Positions 16,333 to 24,699 of a stretch of DNA of 64,000 nt are shown in pieces; position 1 is the stretch's first letter; each line of letters opens with the position of its first letter. This DNA comes from Shimia aestuarii (lineage in GTDB: Bacteria; Pseudomonadota; Alphaproteobacteria; Rhodobacterales; Rhodobacteraceae). The notes beneath the pieces were generated by a model. The model was not told where the DNA came from. It did not search any database and saw nothing but the letters and a program-made list of their open reading frames with translations. The stretch spans positions 35,640-99,639 of the forward strand of contig NZ_JAKVRD010000012.1 of the NCBI RefSeq assembly GCF_022814865.1, read 5' to 3'. The position numbers were made by a program, and so were the translations under genes.

Positions 16333-17655
16333 ATGCAGACGCATTTCACCGAAGACCAGTTGAAAGACCCCGGTATCCAGCGGGCGAATGAAATCTTGCG
16401 CGCCTGTGTGCACTGCGGGTTCTGCACGGCGACCTGCCCGACCTATCAGGTTCTTGGCGACGAGTTGGATAGCCCGCGGGGGCGCATCTACCAGATCAAG
16501 GATATGCTCGAGAACGAGCGAGTGCCGGACGAAAAGACCGTCTTGCATGTGGATCGGTGTCTGTCTTGCCTTGCCTGTATGACGACCTGTCCCTCGGGCG
16601 TGCATTACATGCATCTTGTCGATCATGCGCGGGAGTACATCGAGACCAATTACAAGCGGCCTTTCATGGATCGGGCCTTGCGTTGGGTTCTGGCGCGCAT
16701 ATTGCCTTATCCGACGCGGTTCCGGCTTGCGCTACTCGGGGCGAAAATCGGGCGGCCGTTCGCTTTCCTGATGCCGGATGCGCGGTTGCGTGCGATGCTT
16801 GAGATGGCGCCGAAGTCGATCCCGCCAGTGAGCCGCAATGACGACCCACAAAGCTTTGCGCCGGACACGCCAAAGAAAATGCGGGTGGCCTTGATGACGG
16901 GCTGTGCGCAGAAGGCGCTCAATACCGATATCAACGATGCCACGATCCGCCTTTTGAGGCGGCTTGGTTGCGAGGTCGTTGTTGCCGAGGGGGCGGGGTG
17001 TTGTGGGGCGCTCACACATCACATGGGCAAGGCGAAGGAAAGCCATGCCACGGCGGCGAAGAATATTCGCGCCTGGGCACGAGAGATGGATGGCGAGGGG
17101 CTTGATGCGATTGTCATCAATACCTCGGGCTGTGGCACGACGGTCAAGGACTATGGGCATATGTTCCGCAACGAGGCGCTTGCGGAGGATGCCAAGCGGG
17201 TCAGCGACATCGCGATGGACGTCTCAGAGGTCTTGATGAAGCTCGACCTGCCGGAAGGAGCGGACAAGGAGACGGTTGTCGCCTATCACGCGGCCTGTTC
17301 GTTGCAGCATGGACAGCAGATCAAGACCTATCCCAAGGATCTCTTGAAACGCGCCGGGTTTACCGTTGTGGAGCCGGCAGATAGCCATCTCTGCTGTGGG
17401 TCGGCGGGGACATATAACCTCATGCAGCCGGAAATCTCGGGTAAGCTCAAGGCGCGCAAAGTGCGCACGCTCGAGGCTAAGAAACCGGATATCATCGCGG
17501 CGGGGAATATCGGATGTATGGTACAGATCGGATCCGGTACGGAGATTCCCATTGTCCATACGGTTGAACTTCTCGACTGGGCGACGGGCGGGCCTCAACC
17601 TGCGGCGCTCACTGAGCCGGGCAAACGCGCCCCACAGGTGCCGATCCTGCGGTAG
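16333..17655 (+). CDS. glcF: Glycolate oxidase iron-sulfur subunit GlcF
   Basis: Carries electrons from the GlcD/GlcE flavins towards the quinone pool. The 440-residue protein has two 4Fe-4S motifs, CVHCGFCTATCP (~residues 27-38) and CLSCLACMTTCP (~76-87), and two C-terminal cysteine-rich CCG domains with GAGCCGAL and HLCCGSAGTY. Such CCG domains bind further cofactors or membrane partners in GlcF and LutA-type proteins. It ends the operon; no clear terminator follows before the protease gene at 17708. Confidence 0.95.
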   Translation: MQTHFTEDQLKDPGIQRANEILRACVHCGFCTATCPTYQVLGDELDSPRGRIYQIKDMLENERVPDEKTVLHVDRCLSCLACMTTCPSGVHYMHLVDHAREYIETNYKRPFMDRALRWVLARILPYPTRFRLALLGAKIGRPFAFLMPDARLRAMLEMAPKSIPPVSRNDDPQSFAPDTPKKMRVALMTGCAQKALNTDINDATIRLLRRLGCEVVVAEGAGCCGALTHHMGKAKESHATAAKNIRAWAREMDGEGLDAIVINTSGCGTTVKDYGHMFRNEALAEDAKRVSDIAMDVSEVLMKLDLPEGADKETVVAYHAACSLQHGQQIKTYPKDLLKRAGFTVVEPADSHLCCGSAGTYNLMQPEISGKLKARKVRTLEAKKPDIIAAGNIGCMVQIGSGTEIPIVHTVELLDWATGGPQPAALTEPGKRAPQVPILR

Positions 17656-17707
17656 TCGCGATCCTGCCCCAGTTTCGCCTTTTCGGTTCGGTATCAAGGG
17701 GCGACAC

Positions 17708-18487
17708 ATGATGGGGAGCCAAATGCGGCAGGTCGGATTATTGCTTGTGCTTATGCTTGGCATCGCGCGGGGCGCGGTGGCGGGGGATTCCGCAGTGTCG
17801 CGGCTTGAGAGCGGCGATGCGGTGCGCGGATGGGAGGCTGTCGGGCGGCTCGAGATTGGCGGCAAGGGGTTCTGCACAGGGGCGCTTATTGCGCCGGATC
17901 TTGTTCTGACGGCGGCGCATTGTCTTTTTGACAAGGTGAGCCGGAAACGGATCGGGGCCGGGAAGATCGAGTTCCGCGCCGGATGGCGCAACGGGCGCGC
18001 GGCGGCCTATCGTTCGGTTCGGCAGGCGGTTGTGCATCCTGAATATCGCTATGATGACGAGAAAAGCGCCCGGCAAGTGGGGCGCGATCTTGCGCTTCTG
18101 CGGCTGCACCATCCGGTGCGCAATCCCAAGATGCAGCCCTTTGAGGTTGGTCCGGCAATGCGGCCTGGCGCTAAGGTTGGCGTTGTGTCCTACGCGCGCG
18201 ACCGGGACGACGTGCCCGCGCTTCAGGAGAGCTGCGAAGTGATCGGGCGGCAACAGGGGGTCTATGCCACGAGTTGTCGCGTTGATTTCGGAAGCAGCGG
18301 CGCGCCAGTGTTCAGCTTTGAGGGCGGTACGCCGAAGCTTATCTCTGTGATCTCGGCCAAGAGCCGGCTTGGCGCGCGGGATGTGGCGCTTGGCGTGGCG
18401 CTGGATCGACGTCTGCAGCGGCTCATCGCGGCGCTCGATGCCGAGGGCGACCGGGGTGCGACCGGGGCAAAATTCCTGAGGCCATGA
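17708..18487 (+). CDS. Secreted trypsin-like serine protease, first of a tandem pair
   Basis: S1-family protease, 259 residues, with a signal peptide (VGLLLVLMLGIARGAVAG). The triad is visible as His in LTAAHCLF, Asp in GRDLALLRL and Ser in FGSSGAPVF, a GSSGAP variant of GDSGGP. Start could be ATG 17708, 17711 or 17723; the last has GGGGAG at better spacing. It overlaps the next protease by four bases (ATGA). The two proteins share the layout GWEAVGR, C-T-G-x-LI, TAAHC and the C-terminal tail GAKFLR, so they arose by duplication. Substrate unknown. Confidence 0.85.
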   Translation: MMGSQMRQVGLLLVLMLGIARGAVAGDSAVSRLESGDAVRGWEAVGRLEIGGKGFCTGALIAPDLVLTAAHCLFDKVSRKRIGAGKIEFRAGWRNGRAAAYRSVRQAVVHPEYRYDDEKSARQVGRDLALLRLHHPVRNPKMQPFEVGPAMRPGAKVGVVSYARDRDDVPALQESCEVIGRQQGVYATSCRVDFGSSGAPVFSFEGGTPKLISVISAKSRLGARDVALGVALDRRLQRLIAALDAEGDRGATGAKFLRP

Positions 18488-19302
18488 GGATATGGTTTGT
18501 CATAGGTGCGGCGTGTGTCGCGGCGATGCCCGCGTTTGGGGAGGAAGGTTTGCGCGCGCTGCGTAGCCGAGGTGAGTTGATCGGCTGGGAGGCCGTGGGC
18601 CGCGTGGCGCTTGCGGGGAAGGGTTATTGCACCGGGGTGCTCATTTCGAGCGAACTTGTTCTGACGGCGGCGCATTGTGTCTATGACGAAGAGGGACAGG
18701 CGATCCCGCCGGAGCGCATCCGGTTCGAGGCGGGCTATGTGTCGGGGTCTGCTCTTGCCGAGAGGAAAGTGGACCGGGTCGTTGCAGAAGAGGGGTTCGT
18801 GCCTAGCCGGGATGGGCGGATCGCGACCGCAATGATGCGGCACGACATTGCGCTTCTAAGGCTCGCCTTTCCGATCACGATCAGTGAGGCGAATCCTTTT
18901 GCGCTCTATGATGAACCCCAGGCGGGGGACCGCGTTTCAGTTCTCAGCTATGGCAAGGGACGCAGCGAGCATCTTTCCTGGCAGCGCGACTGCGCGATCC
19001 TTGAGCGGGGACGCGGTTTGATGAGCTTTGACTGCGATGTCACGTTCGGATCGTCTGGGGCGCCGGTCTTCGCGCGCTATGGGAACCGGGTGCGAATCCT
19101 GTCGCTCGTGTCGGCCATGGGGCGCGATAGGGAAGGGCGCAAAGTAGGCTATGGGATGGAACTCCCCCAGATCGTGGCCCGGCTCAAGGCGCGGATGCGC
19201 GGGCAGGGGCTTGCTACGGTGAAGGGCACAGACGGCGCGCGACGGGTCATGGTGGGCGGTGCGCGCAAGGCCTCGGGGGCAAAGTTTCTTCGGGTCGATT
19301 GA
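18484..19302 (+). CDS. Secreted trypsin-like serine protease, second of a tandem pair
   Basis: S1-family protease of 272 residues with a short signal peptide (FVIGAACVAAMPAFG). Triad residues are His in LTAAHCVYD, Asp in RHDIALLRL and Ser in FGSSGAPVF. The C-terminal region ends ASGAKFLRVD, echoing ATGAKFLRP in the upstream paralogue; the tail is conserved outside the catalytic fold. Translation is coupled to the upstream gene through the ATGA overlap. A likely periplasmic or extracellular enzyme; no inhibitor or substrate gene is adjacent. Confidence 0.85.
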   Translation: MRIWFVIGAACVAAMPAFGEEGLRALRSRGELIGWEAVGRVALAGKGYCTGVLISSELVLTAAHCVYDEEGQAIPPERIRFEAGYVSGSALAERKVDRVVAEEGFVPSRDGRIATAMMRHDIALLRLAFPITISEANPFALYDEPQAGDRVSVLSYGKGRSEHLSWQRDCAILERGRGLMSFDCDVTFGSSGAPVFARYGNRVRILSLVSAMGRDREGRKVGYGMELPQIVARLKARMRGQGLATVKGTDGARRVMVGGARKASGAKFLRVD

Positions 19303-19305
19303 TCC

Positions 19306-19334
19306 CTTGAAAAGCCGCCTCGGTGCACACATCT
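19306..19334 (+). promoter_or_regulatory. Possible heat-shock (RpoH-type) promoter for hsp20
   Basis: CTTGAAA (19306-19312) and CACATCT (19328-19334) loosely fit the alphaproteobacterial RpoH pattern of CTTG followed by a C-rich -10 ending ATNT, with a 15-base spacer. It would give a leader of about 95 bases ahead of the hsp20 gene. Confidence 0.35.
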
Positions 19335-19405
19335 CTTGGGAAGCGGGACGCCTAGACAGGGTTCCGTGTCACCAAACGCCTGTCCCGATGGGAAGGCCAA
19401 ACCAT

Positions 19406-19431
19406 AGTTGTCGCTCAAAGGAGGATGACAC
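19406..19431 (+). promoter_or_regulatory. ROSE-like RNA thermometer hairpin over hsp20 ribosome-binding site
   Basis: TCGCTC (19411-19416) can pair with GAGGA (19421-19425) if the G is bulged, with loop AAAG; GTTG before it extends the stem against TGAC after it. The conserved ROSE pattern is UYGCU opposite the Shine-Dalgarno with a bulged G. The paired GGAGG is the ribosome-binding site of the Hsp20 gene at 19432. Confidence 0.6.
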
Positions 19432-19899
19432 ATGCGTCACTTTGATTTCGCACCGCTTTACCGCTCGTCGGTCGGTTTCGACCAGCTTGCCAGCCTGATG
19501 GATCGTGCCCTGTCGACCGAGGCAGGACAGCCGAGCTACCCCCCCTATAACATCGAGAAAACCGCTGAAGATGCCTATCGCATCTCGATTGCCGTTGCCG
19601 GGTTCGGCGCGGATGACCTTGGCATCGAAGTCAAGGAAAACGCGCTTGTCGTGACCGCGCGCAAGGCGGAAGAGGATGATGCCAGAACCTATCTTCATCG
19701 CGGTATCGCCACCCGCGCATTTGAGCGCCGGTTCCATCTTGCAGACCATGTGCGCGTGATTGGTGCGCGCCATGAGGATGGGATGCTTCATATCGACCTC
19801 GAGCGCGAGATTCCCGAAGCGCTCAAGCCGCGCCGCATTGCGATTGCGAACGGCAAGGAGGTCGAGAAGGACGTGGTTGACGCGAAAGCCGTCAACTAA
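19432..19899 (+). CDS. Small heat-shock protein, Hsp20/IbpA type
   Basis: ATP-independent holdase chaperone, 155 residues, that binds unfolding proteins in the cytosol. The alpha-crystallin domain spans about residues 35-130: YPPYNIEKTAEDAYRISIAV opens it, and FERRFHLADHV plus DGMLHIDLEREIPEALKPR close it. The N-terminal FDQLASLMDRAL segment is typical of class A IbpA proteins in alphaproteobacteria. A strong GGAGG precedes the ATG inside a ROSE-like hairpin. Monocistronic: a Rho-independent terminator follows at 19932. Confidence 0.95.
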   Translation: MRHFDFAPLYRSSVGFDQLASLMDRALSTEAGQPSYPPYNIEKTAEDAYRISIAVAGFGADDLGIEVKENALVVTARKAEEDDARTYLHRGIATRAFERRFHLADHVRVIGARHEDGMLHIDLEREIPEALKPRRIAIANGKEVEKDVVDAKAVN

Positions 19900-19931
19900 G
19901 CCTGCATCCGGTTTTCCAATTCCCGGACGAG

Positions 19932-19963
19932 ACCCCCGGTTGCGCCGCAGCCGGGGGTTTTTT
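19932..19963 (+). terminator. Rho-independent terminator of hsp20
   Basis: Arms ACCCCCGG (19932-19939) and CCGGGGGT (19951-19958) followed by a run of six T. Lies 33 bases after the hsp20 stop. Confidence 0.85.
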
Positions 19964-19969
19964 GTCGGA

Positions 19970-20065
19970 GCGCGCGTGCCGCGCGCGCAGGTTTCGCACG
20001 CCCCTTTCAGGGCGTGCAGTTGCGAGGCTCTGCCTCGCGCTCCGGAGTATTTATACAAAGGTGAA
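19970..20065. repeat. Triple-hairpin repeat with tail, copy C
   Basis: Three perfect hairpins in a row: GCGCGCG/CGCGCGC (19970-19986), GCACGCCC/GGGCGTGC (19996-20017) and GCGAGGC/GCCTCGC (20022-20038), followed by tail CCGGAGTATTTATACAAAGG and TGAAG. It fills the gap between hsp20 and the converging VWA gene. The tail matches copies A, B and D in form. Confidence 0.75.
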
Positions 20066-20067
20066 GA

Positions 20068-21918
20068 TCAATCGCGGTCCGCGAGGCTTTGGGCGAGGCG
20101 CATCAGGCGCACGGCCTCGGTGCGATAGCCGAAAGGATCGTCGCCACGATGTTCTGTGGCGAGCGCGATGGCCTCGTCCCAGCCCCAGTCGCCAAGATAG
20201 CGCGCATCGGTCAGAAGCTGGCCGAACCCGGCGATGGCGGCAGCGAACTGTGCGTCTGTGTCGTCTTTGAGATCAGCGGTGATCGGTGTTTCGATCAGCT
20301 GGCTCGTGGATGCGCCGGGGGCTTTGTAGCGCAGTTTGAGGAACCCCAGTTCATCGGAAACCGAGGATTCGGGAGCCGTGCCATAGCGCAGCGGATCGGT
20401 TTGCCGCGCCGGGGAGCCAGTTGGGGTCAGTTCGTAGAGCGCGGTCACGGCATGGCCCGCGCCGATTTCGCCCGCATCGACCTTGTCGTTGTTGAAGTCT
20501 TCGCGGTTCAATTGGCGTGTCTCGTAGCCGATCAGACGGTACTCGGCGATGGTTGCGGGGTTGAACTCTACCTGAATTTTCACGTCGTCGGCGATGGGGA
20601 AGAGCGTGCCTGTGAGTTGGTCGACAAGAACTTTGCGGGCTTCGTGCAGTGTATCGATATAGGCGGCCTGTCCGTTACCTGTCTGGGCGAGGGCCTGCAT
20701 CGTGGCGTCATCGAGATTGCCGCGCCCGAAGCCGAGGACGGAGAGGTAGGTGCCGCTCTCGCGTTTCTTGGCGATGTAGTCTTTGAGGGCGTCCGGGTCG
20801 GAGAGGCCGACATTGAAATCACCATCGGTGGCGAGGATCACGCGGGAGATCTCTTCGCCGTCTTGCATCGCTTCGGCAGTGGCATAGGCCTGCTGCAGTC
20901 CGGCCTGTCCGGCGGTGGAGCCGCCAGCCGTCAGCCGGTCGAGCGCGGCGAGGATCGTGGTGCGGTCGCTGGCAGGTGTCGGATCGAGGACACGTCCGGC
21001 AGAGCCTGCGTAGGTCACAATGGCGACGCTATCCTCGGGGCGCAGTTCGGAGAGCATCAGTGAGAAGCTCTGTTTCAGGAGGGGTAGTTTGTTGGCCGCG
21101 TCCATTGACCCGGAGGTGTCGATGAGGAAGACGAGGTTCAGGGGCGGGCGCGCGGCGATGTCCGGCAGGCGCCCCTGAAGCGCGATGCGCAGGAGACGGG
21201 TATCCGGGTTCCACGGGGTCACCATCGTAGCGAGATGCGTTGCGAAGGGGGTGTCGCCGGCGGGTGCGGCGTAGTCATAGGGGAAATAGTTCACCATTTC
21301 CTCGATCCGCACCGCGTCTTTCGGCGGCAACGTGCCGGTCTCAAGCGAGTTGCGCAGGACCGCGTAAGAGGCGGTGTCGACATCGACCGAGAAGGTCGAG
21401 ACGGGGCTTTCCGCCGTGACCTTGAGCGGGTTCGGATCGGTCTCTGGGTAGGCTTCGGAATCGGAGAGCGGCGGCATCGGGCGGATTTCGGGCGCGCTGA
21501 GGCCAGTGGCAAAGCGTTGCGGCGCGGATTTTGCCATGGGGGCGATGGAGGGCTCGACAAGGGGCGCTTCCATTTCCTCGATAGCGACGGCGTCGTCTTT
21601 GGCCGTGTCGCGCAGTTTGAGCGGGGCGGGGGGCTCTTGCAGGACGGGCAGGACAAGCACAAGGCCAACCGCGGCAAGAGCCGTGGAGGCGGCGAGGGCA
21701 CCTTTGGCGGGAATGGATTTCAACATGGTCATTACTCCTCTGAACAGGCCCGGTTTGCGGGCATCAGAGGTAGGACGTGCGTCATCCGCCGATCCTTGGA
21801 GGCGGTCGAAATTTTCTTGGGCAAGGGCGATGTTTTCGGCGCGTTTCCTGGCGTCGGGGGAAGGCGTTGCGGCGCGCATCGCGTGTTTCAGGTCGTTGAA
21901 GTCGAGGTCGTCGCTCAT
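20068..21918 (-). CDS. Membrane-anchored VWA-domain protein (YfbK-like)
   Basis: 616 residues. A charged N-terminal cytosolic part (~1-68) precedes one membrane helix (GALAASTALAAVGLVLVLPV). The large periplasmic part has a YfbK-type N-terminal domain (STFSVDVDTASYAVLR), a von Willebrand factor A domain with the metal site LVFLIDTSGSMDAANK and ILATDGDFNVGLSD, and a C-terminal DUF3520-like domain (QFAAAIAGFGQLL). It overlaps the ECF sigma gene by four bases. This order, sigma then single-pass membrane protein, is that of sigma/anti-sigma pairs, so the N-terminal tail may hold the sigma factor. That role is inference. Confidence 0.85.
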   Translation of the reverse strand: MSDDLDFNDLKHAMRAATPSPDARKRAENIALAQENFDRLQGSADDARPTSDARKPGLFRGVMTMLKSIPAKGALAASTALAAVGLVLVLPVLQEPPAPLKLRDTAKDDAVAIEEMEAPLVEPSIAPMAKSAPQRFATGLSAPEIRPMPPLSDSEAYPETDPNPLKVTAESPVSTFSVDVDTASYAVLRNSLETGTLPPKDAVRIEEMVNYFPYDYAAPAGDTPFATHLATMVTPWNPDTRLLRIALQGRLPDIAARPPLNLVFLIDTSGSMDAANKLPLLKQSFSLMLSELRPEDSVAIVTYAGSAGRVLDPTPASDRTTILAALDRLTAGGSTAGQAGLQQAYATAEAMQDGEEISRVILATDGDFNVGLSDPDALKDYIAKKRESGTYLSVLGFGRGNLDDATMQALAQTGNGQAAYIDTLHEARKVLVDQLTGTLFPIADDVKIQVEFNPATIAEYRLIGYETRQLNREDFNNDKVDAGEIGAGHAVTALYELTPTGSPARQTDPLRYGTAPESSVSDELGFLKLRYKAPGASTSQLIETPITADLKDDTDAQFAAAIAGFGQLLTDARYLGDWGWDEAIALATEHRGDDPFGYRTEAVRLMRLAQSLADRD

Positions 21919-22460
21919 GCGGTGTCCTCCTTTTCTTTCAGGGCGCGCAGGTGTTTGCGGGCTTGCGAGAGGCGCCAGCTTACGGTGCCTTCGGAGATGT
22001 TGAGAACCTCGGCAGCCTCAGCATGGGTCAGGTCATCAAGGATCAGGGCGAGCGTGTCGCGCAGGTCGGGAGACAGGGCGCGCATCGCTTCGGTGAGCCA
22101 GTCGATCCGGGCGTCGGTTTCAGCGTTGGCGGCTTGCCGGGCGATCTCCCAGTCGCCCCATCCTTCAGCGGCGCGGCTATGGGCTTCTTGGCGTCGGCGA
22201 CGATCATGGGCGGCGTTGAGCACGACGCGGTAAAGCCATGTCGTAAACCGTGCGCGCGCTTCGAAGCGCAGGAGTTTTGACGGTAGCGCTGCGCAGATGT
22301 CCTGGGTTAGGTCTTCGGCTTCGGTGCGCCCTCCGGTGAGGCGAAACGCGAACGCGAAGACACGATCGTAGTGGCGTTCCAGAAGATCCGAGAACGCCGC
22401 TTTGTCACCATGTGCCGCCGCTTCGGCGAGGGCTTCGTCGGAGAGGTTCATAAGCATCAC
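21915..22460 (-). CDS. ECF-family RNA polymerase sigma factor
   Basis: Extracytoplasmic-function sigma factor of 181 residues. Region 2 is seen in HYDRVFAFAFRLTGG, TEAEDLTQDICAALP and FTTWLYRVVLNAAHDRRRR; region 4 in LSPDLRDTLALILDDLTHAE and AAEVLNISEGTVSWRLSQAR. It is translationally coupled to the VWA protein gene, its likely controlling partner. The start may be ATG 22460 or, three codons in, ATG 22451. Its target promoter motif is not evident; a perfect inverted repeat lies 46 bases upstream. Confidence 0.92.
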   Translation of the reverse strand: MMLMNLSDEALAEAAAHGDKAAFSDLLERHYDRVFAFAFRLTGGRTEAEDLTQDICAALPSKLLRFEARARFTTWLYRVVLNAAHDRRRRQEAHSRAAEGWGDWEIARQAANAETDARIDWLTEAMRALSPDLRDTLALILDDLTHAEAAEVLNISEGTVSWRLSQARKHLRALKEKEDTA

Positions 22461-22505
22461 ATTGAGTATGACGCATGGCGCAGGTCAATCCTTGGAAAGA
22501 ATCTC

Positions 22506-22526
22506 AAAAGCTGAAGAACAGCTTTT
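22506..22526. promoter_or_regulatory. Perfect inverted repeat between ECF sigma and STAS-like genes
   Basis: AAAAGCTG (22506-22513), five-base spacer AAGAA, CAGCTTTT (22519-22526). No T-run follows in either direction, so a protein-binding operator is more likely than a terminator. It lies in the divergent gap between the sigma gene and the gene at 22613. Confidence 0.5.
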
Positions 22527-22612
22527 CGGCTTTCTTCTTGGTAGATTGCGGTTTCCCGATCTAGTCTTGGCGCTAACTTATTGAGAAATTTCTTTCTGAA
22601 GGACGCATTTCC

Positions 22613-23086
22613 ATGGTGGAGCATGAGTATCTGGAGCAGTTCGGGCTGCATATCGTGCGGGCGCGTGACCCCTTCACCCTTGAGCAGCTCTTTCGTCTCA
22701 TCGTTGAAGAGTATGGCGCGGAAGAGGCCAAGGGGATCGGCCGTCCAGTGCTCTTCGATCTGCGGGAGGTGGATGTCAGCCAGATTTCCTCTGCAGATAT
22801 CCGGCGCCACATGATGAAGAAGTCCGTTCTCGATGAGAGCGTGACGCACGTGACTGTGGCGTATCTTGTTGAGGGGCTTTCGTCGCAGGCGGCGGTGCGT
22901 ATGGCCAACACCTACTCTGAGCTTTCGGGGCTGTCGGGGGAAACGCAGAGCCTTGTGACCGAAGACCTTGGGGTGGCGGTCGATTTTCTTGCTGAGGCCG
23001 TTGGGCTTAGTCAGGCGGAGACGGCCTTGTTAGAGACACATCTTGCGCCGATGGCGGTTGCTTTGTTTCCCCGCGGATCTGCCTAA
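22613..23086 (+). CDS. Uncharacterised protein, possibly STAS/SpoIIAA-like
   Basis: 157 residues, soluble, no signal peptide. PVLFDLREVDVSQISSADIR and the later VTVAYLVEGLSSQAAVRM recall the strand-helix order of SpoIIAA/STAS-type proteins of the 'AlphaProteo' kind, but the match is weak and the usual phosphorylated Ser cannot be assigned. GAAGGA lies nine bases before the ATG. It is divergent from the ECF sigma gene across a gap with a perfect inverted repeat, so shared control is possible. Function unknown. Confidence 0.55.
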   Translation: MVEHEYLEQFGLHIVRARDPFTLEQLFRLIVEEYGAEEAKGIGRPVLFDLREVDVSQISSADIRRHMMKKSVLDESVTHVTVAYLVEGLSSQAAVRMANTYSELSGLSGETQSLVTEDLGVAVDFLAEAVGLSQAETALLETHLAPMAVALFPRGSA

Positions 23087-23122
23087 GGCCGGCCCGCGGG
23101 GAGAAGGTTCGCACGCGCGGGA

Positions 23123-24598
23123 TTAGACCGACATGCAGATGTATTTCATCTCGAGGAACTCATCGATGCCGTGATGGCTTCCTTCACGGCCGAGGCCGGA
23201 TTGCTTGACGCCGCCGAAGGGGGCGACCTCGGTCGAGATGATCCCGGTGTTGACGCCAACGATCCCGTATTCCAGCGCTTCGGCGACTTTGTAGACGCGG
23301 CTCAGGTCGCTTGCGTAGAAATAGGAGGCAAGGCCGAAGATCGTATCGTTGGCCATGGCGATGACATCGTCCTCGTCTTCGAATTTGAAGAGCGGGGCGA
23401 GGGGGCCGAAGGTCTCGTCCGTGGCAAAGGCCATCTCGGTCGTGGCTCCGGTGACGATGGTCGGCTGGAAGAAGGTGCCGCCAAGTTCCGACGGGTTGCC
23501 GCCGAGGATCACCTCGCCGCCCTTGGACTGGGCGTCGGCAATATGCTCACGAACCTTTTCAACGGCGTCTTCGTTGATGAGCGGGCCAAAGGCGGTGTCT
23601 TGTTCGAGGCCATCGCCGACCTTCATCGCGGCCACGCGTGCCTTGAGTTTCTCGGCGAAGGCGTCATAGACGCCGGCCTGCACGTAGATGCGGTTGGCAC
23701 AGACGCAGGTCTGGCCGTTGTTGCGGAATTTACACATGATCGCGCCTTCGACGGCATCGTCGAGGTTGGCATCATCAAAGACGATGAAGGGCGCGTTGCC
23801 ACCAAGCTCCATCGAGCATTTCATCACGCTATCCGCGGCCTGACGCAGGAGGATGCGGCCAACTTCGGTCGAGCCGGTAAAGGTCAGTTTGCGCACCGCG
23901 TCGTTTTCACAGAACTCCTTGCCGATCTCGCTCGCACGCGAGGAGGGCACGATGTTGAGAACGCCCGCCGGGATGCCCGCGCGTTCGGCAAGCACGCCAA
24001 GGACAATGGCCGAGAGCGGGGTTTCGGCGGCGGGGCGGGCAACCATGGCACAGCCAGCGGCGAGGGCCGGGCCGGCCTTGCGGGTGATCATCGCATTGGG
24101 GAAGTTCCACGGTGTGATCGAGGCGGCGACGCCGATTGGTTGTTTGATGACCGTGATGCGCTTGTCGCGCTGGTGGCCCGGGATGGTTTCACCGTAGATG
24201 CGTTTGGCCTCTTCTGCGAAGAATTCGATGAAGGAGGCGCCATAAGCGATCTCGCCCGCAGCTTCTGCGAGCGGCTTGCCCATTTCGGCCGTAAGGATCG
24301 TCGCGAGGTCGGCTTGATTTTCCATCATCAGGTCAAACCACTTCCGAAGAACGGCGGCGCGTTCCTTACCGGTCCACTTGGCCCAGTCCTTTTGAGCGGC
24401 GTTGGCCTTGGCGATGGCATTGGCCACCTGTGCGCGGTCAAGATCGGCCACATTGGCGATAACATCGCCGCGGGCAGGGTTGGTGACCTCGAAAGTCCCG
24501 TTTGCACCATCGACCCATTCACCGCCGATATAGGCGCGGGTCTCAAGAAGGGTTGGGTCTTTCAGAAGTGATTTCAGATCAGTGACGGTATCTAGCAT
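23123..24598 (-). CDS. gabD: Succinate-semialdehyde dehydrogenase (GabD type)
   Basis: NAD(P)-dependent aldehyde dehydrogenase, 491 residues, expected to oxidise succinate semialdehyde to succinate at the end of GABA breakdown. Typical sites are TPWNFPNAMITRK, FTGSTEVGRILL, the general base in MELGGNAPFIVFDD and the nucleophile Cys in NNGQTCVCANRIYV. The ending YGIVGVNTGIISTEVAPFGG followed by KQSGLGREGS is characteristic of GabD rather than betaine aldehyde dehydrogenases. No GABA transaminase or transporter lies beside it. Closely related aldehyde substrates cannot be excluded. Confidence 0.88.
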   Translation of the reverse strand: MLDTVTDLKSLLKDPTLLETRAYIGGEWVDGANGTFEVTNPARGDVIANVADLDRAQVANAIAKANAAQKDWAKWTGKERAAVLRKWFDLMMENQADLATILTAEMGKPLAEAAGEIAYGASFIEFFAEEAKRIYGETIPGHQRDKRITVIKQPIGVAASITPWNFPNAMITRKAGPALAAGCAMVARPAAETPLSAIVLGVLAERAGIPAGVLNIVPSSRASEIGKEFCENDAVRKLTFTGSTEVGRILLRQAADSVMKCSMELGGNAPFIVFDDANLDDAVEGAIMCKFRNNGQTCVCANRIYVQAGVYDAFAEKLKARVAAMKVGDGLEQDTAFGPLINEDAVEKVREHIADAQSKGGEVILGGNPSELGGTFFQPTIVTGATTEMAFATDETFGPLAPLFKFEDEDDVIAMANDTIFGLASYFYASDLSRVYKVAEALEYGIVGVNTGIISTEVAPFGGVKQSGLGREGSHHGIDEFLEMKYICMSV

Positions 24599-24699
24599 GG
24601 CTCGCTCCCCTTTTGCGTTGGCAGATGAAAACCACTTGGCGGTGGTCTTGTCCAGCCGAGGGTATGAGTCCAGTATGAGTTAATTTTCGGACCAAGGAT

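Noticed and set aside
23171..24571. Long plus-strand open frame opposite gabD
   Set aside because: gabD is certain on the minus strand; the plus frame shows no domain.
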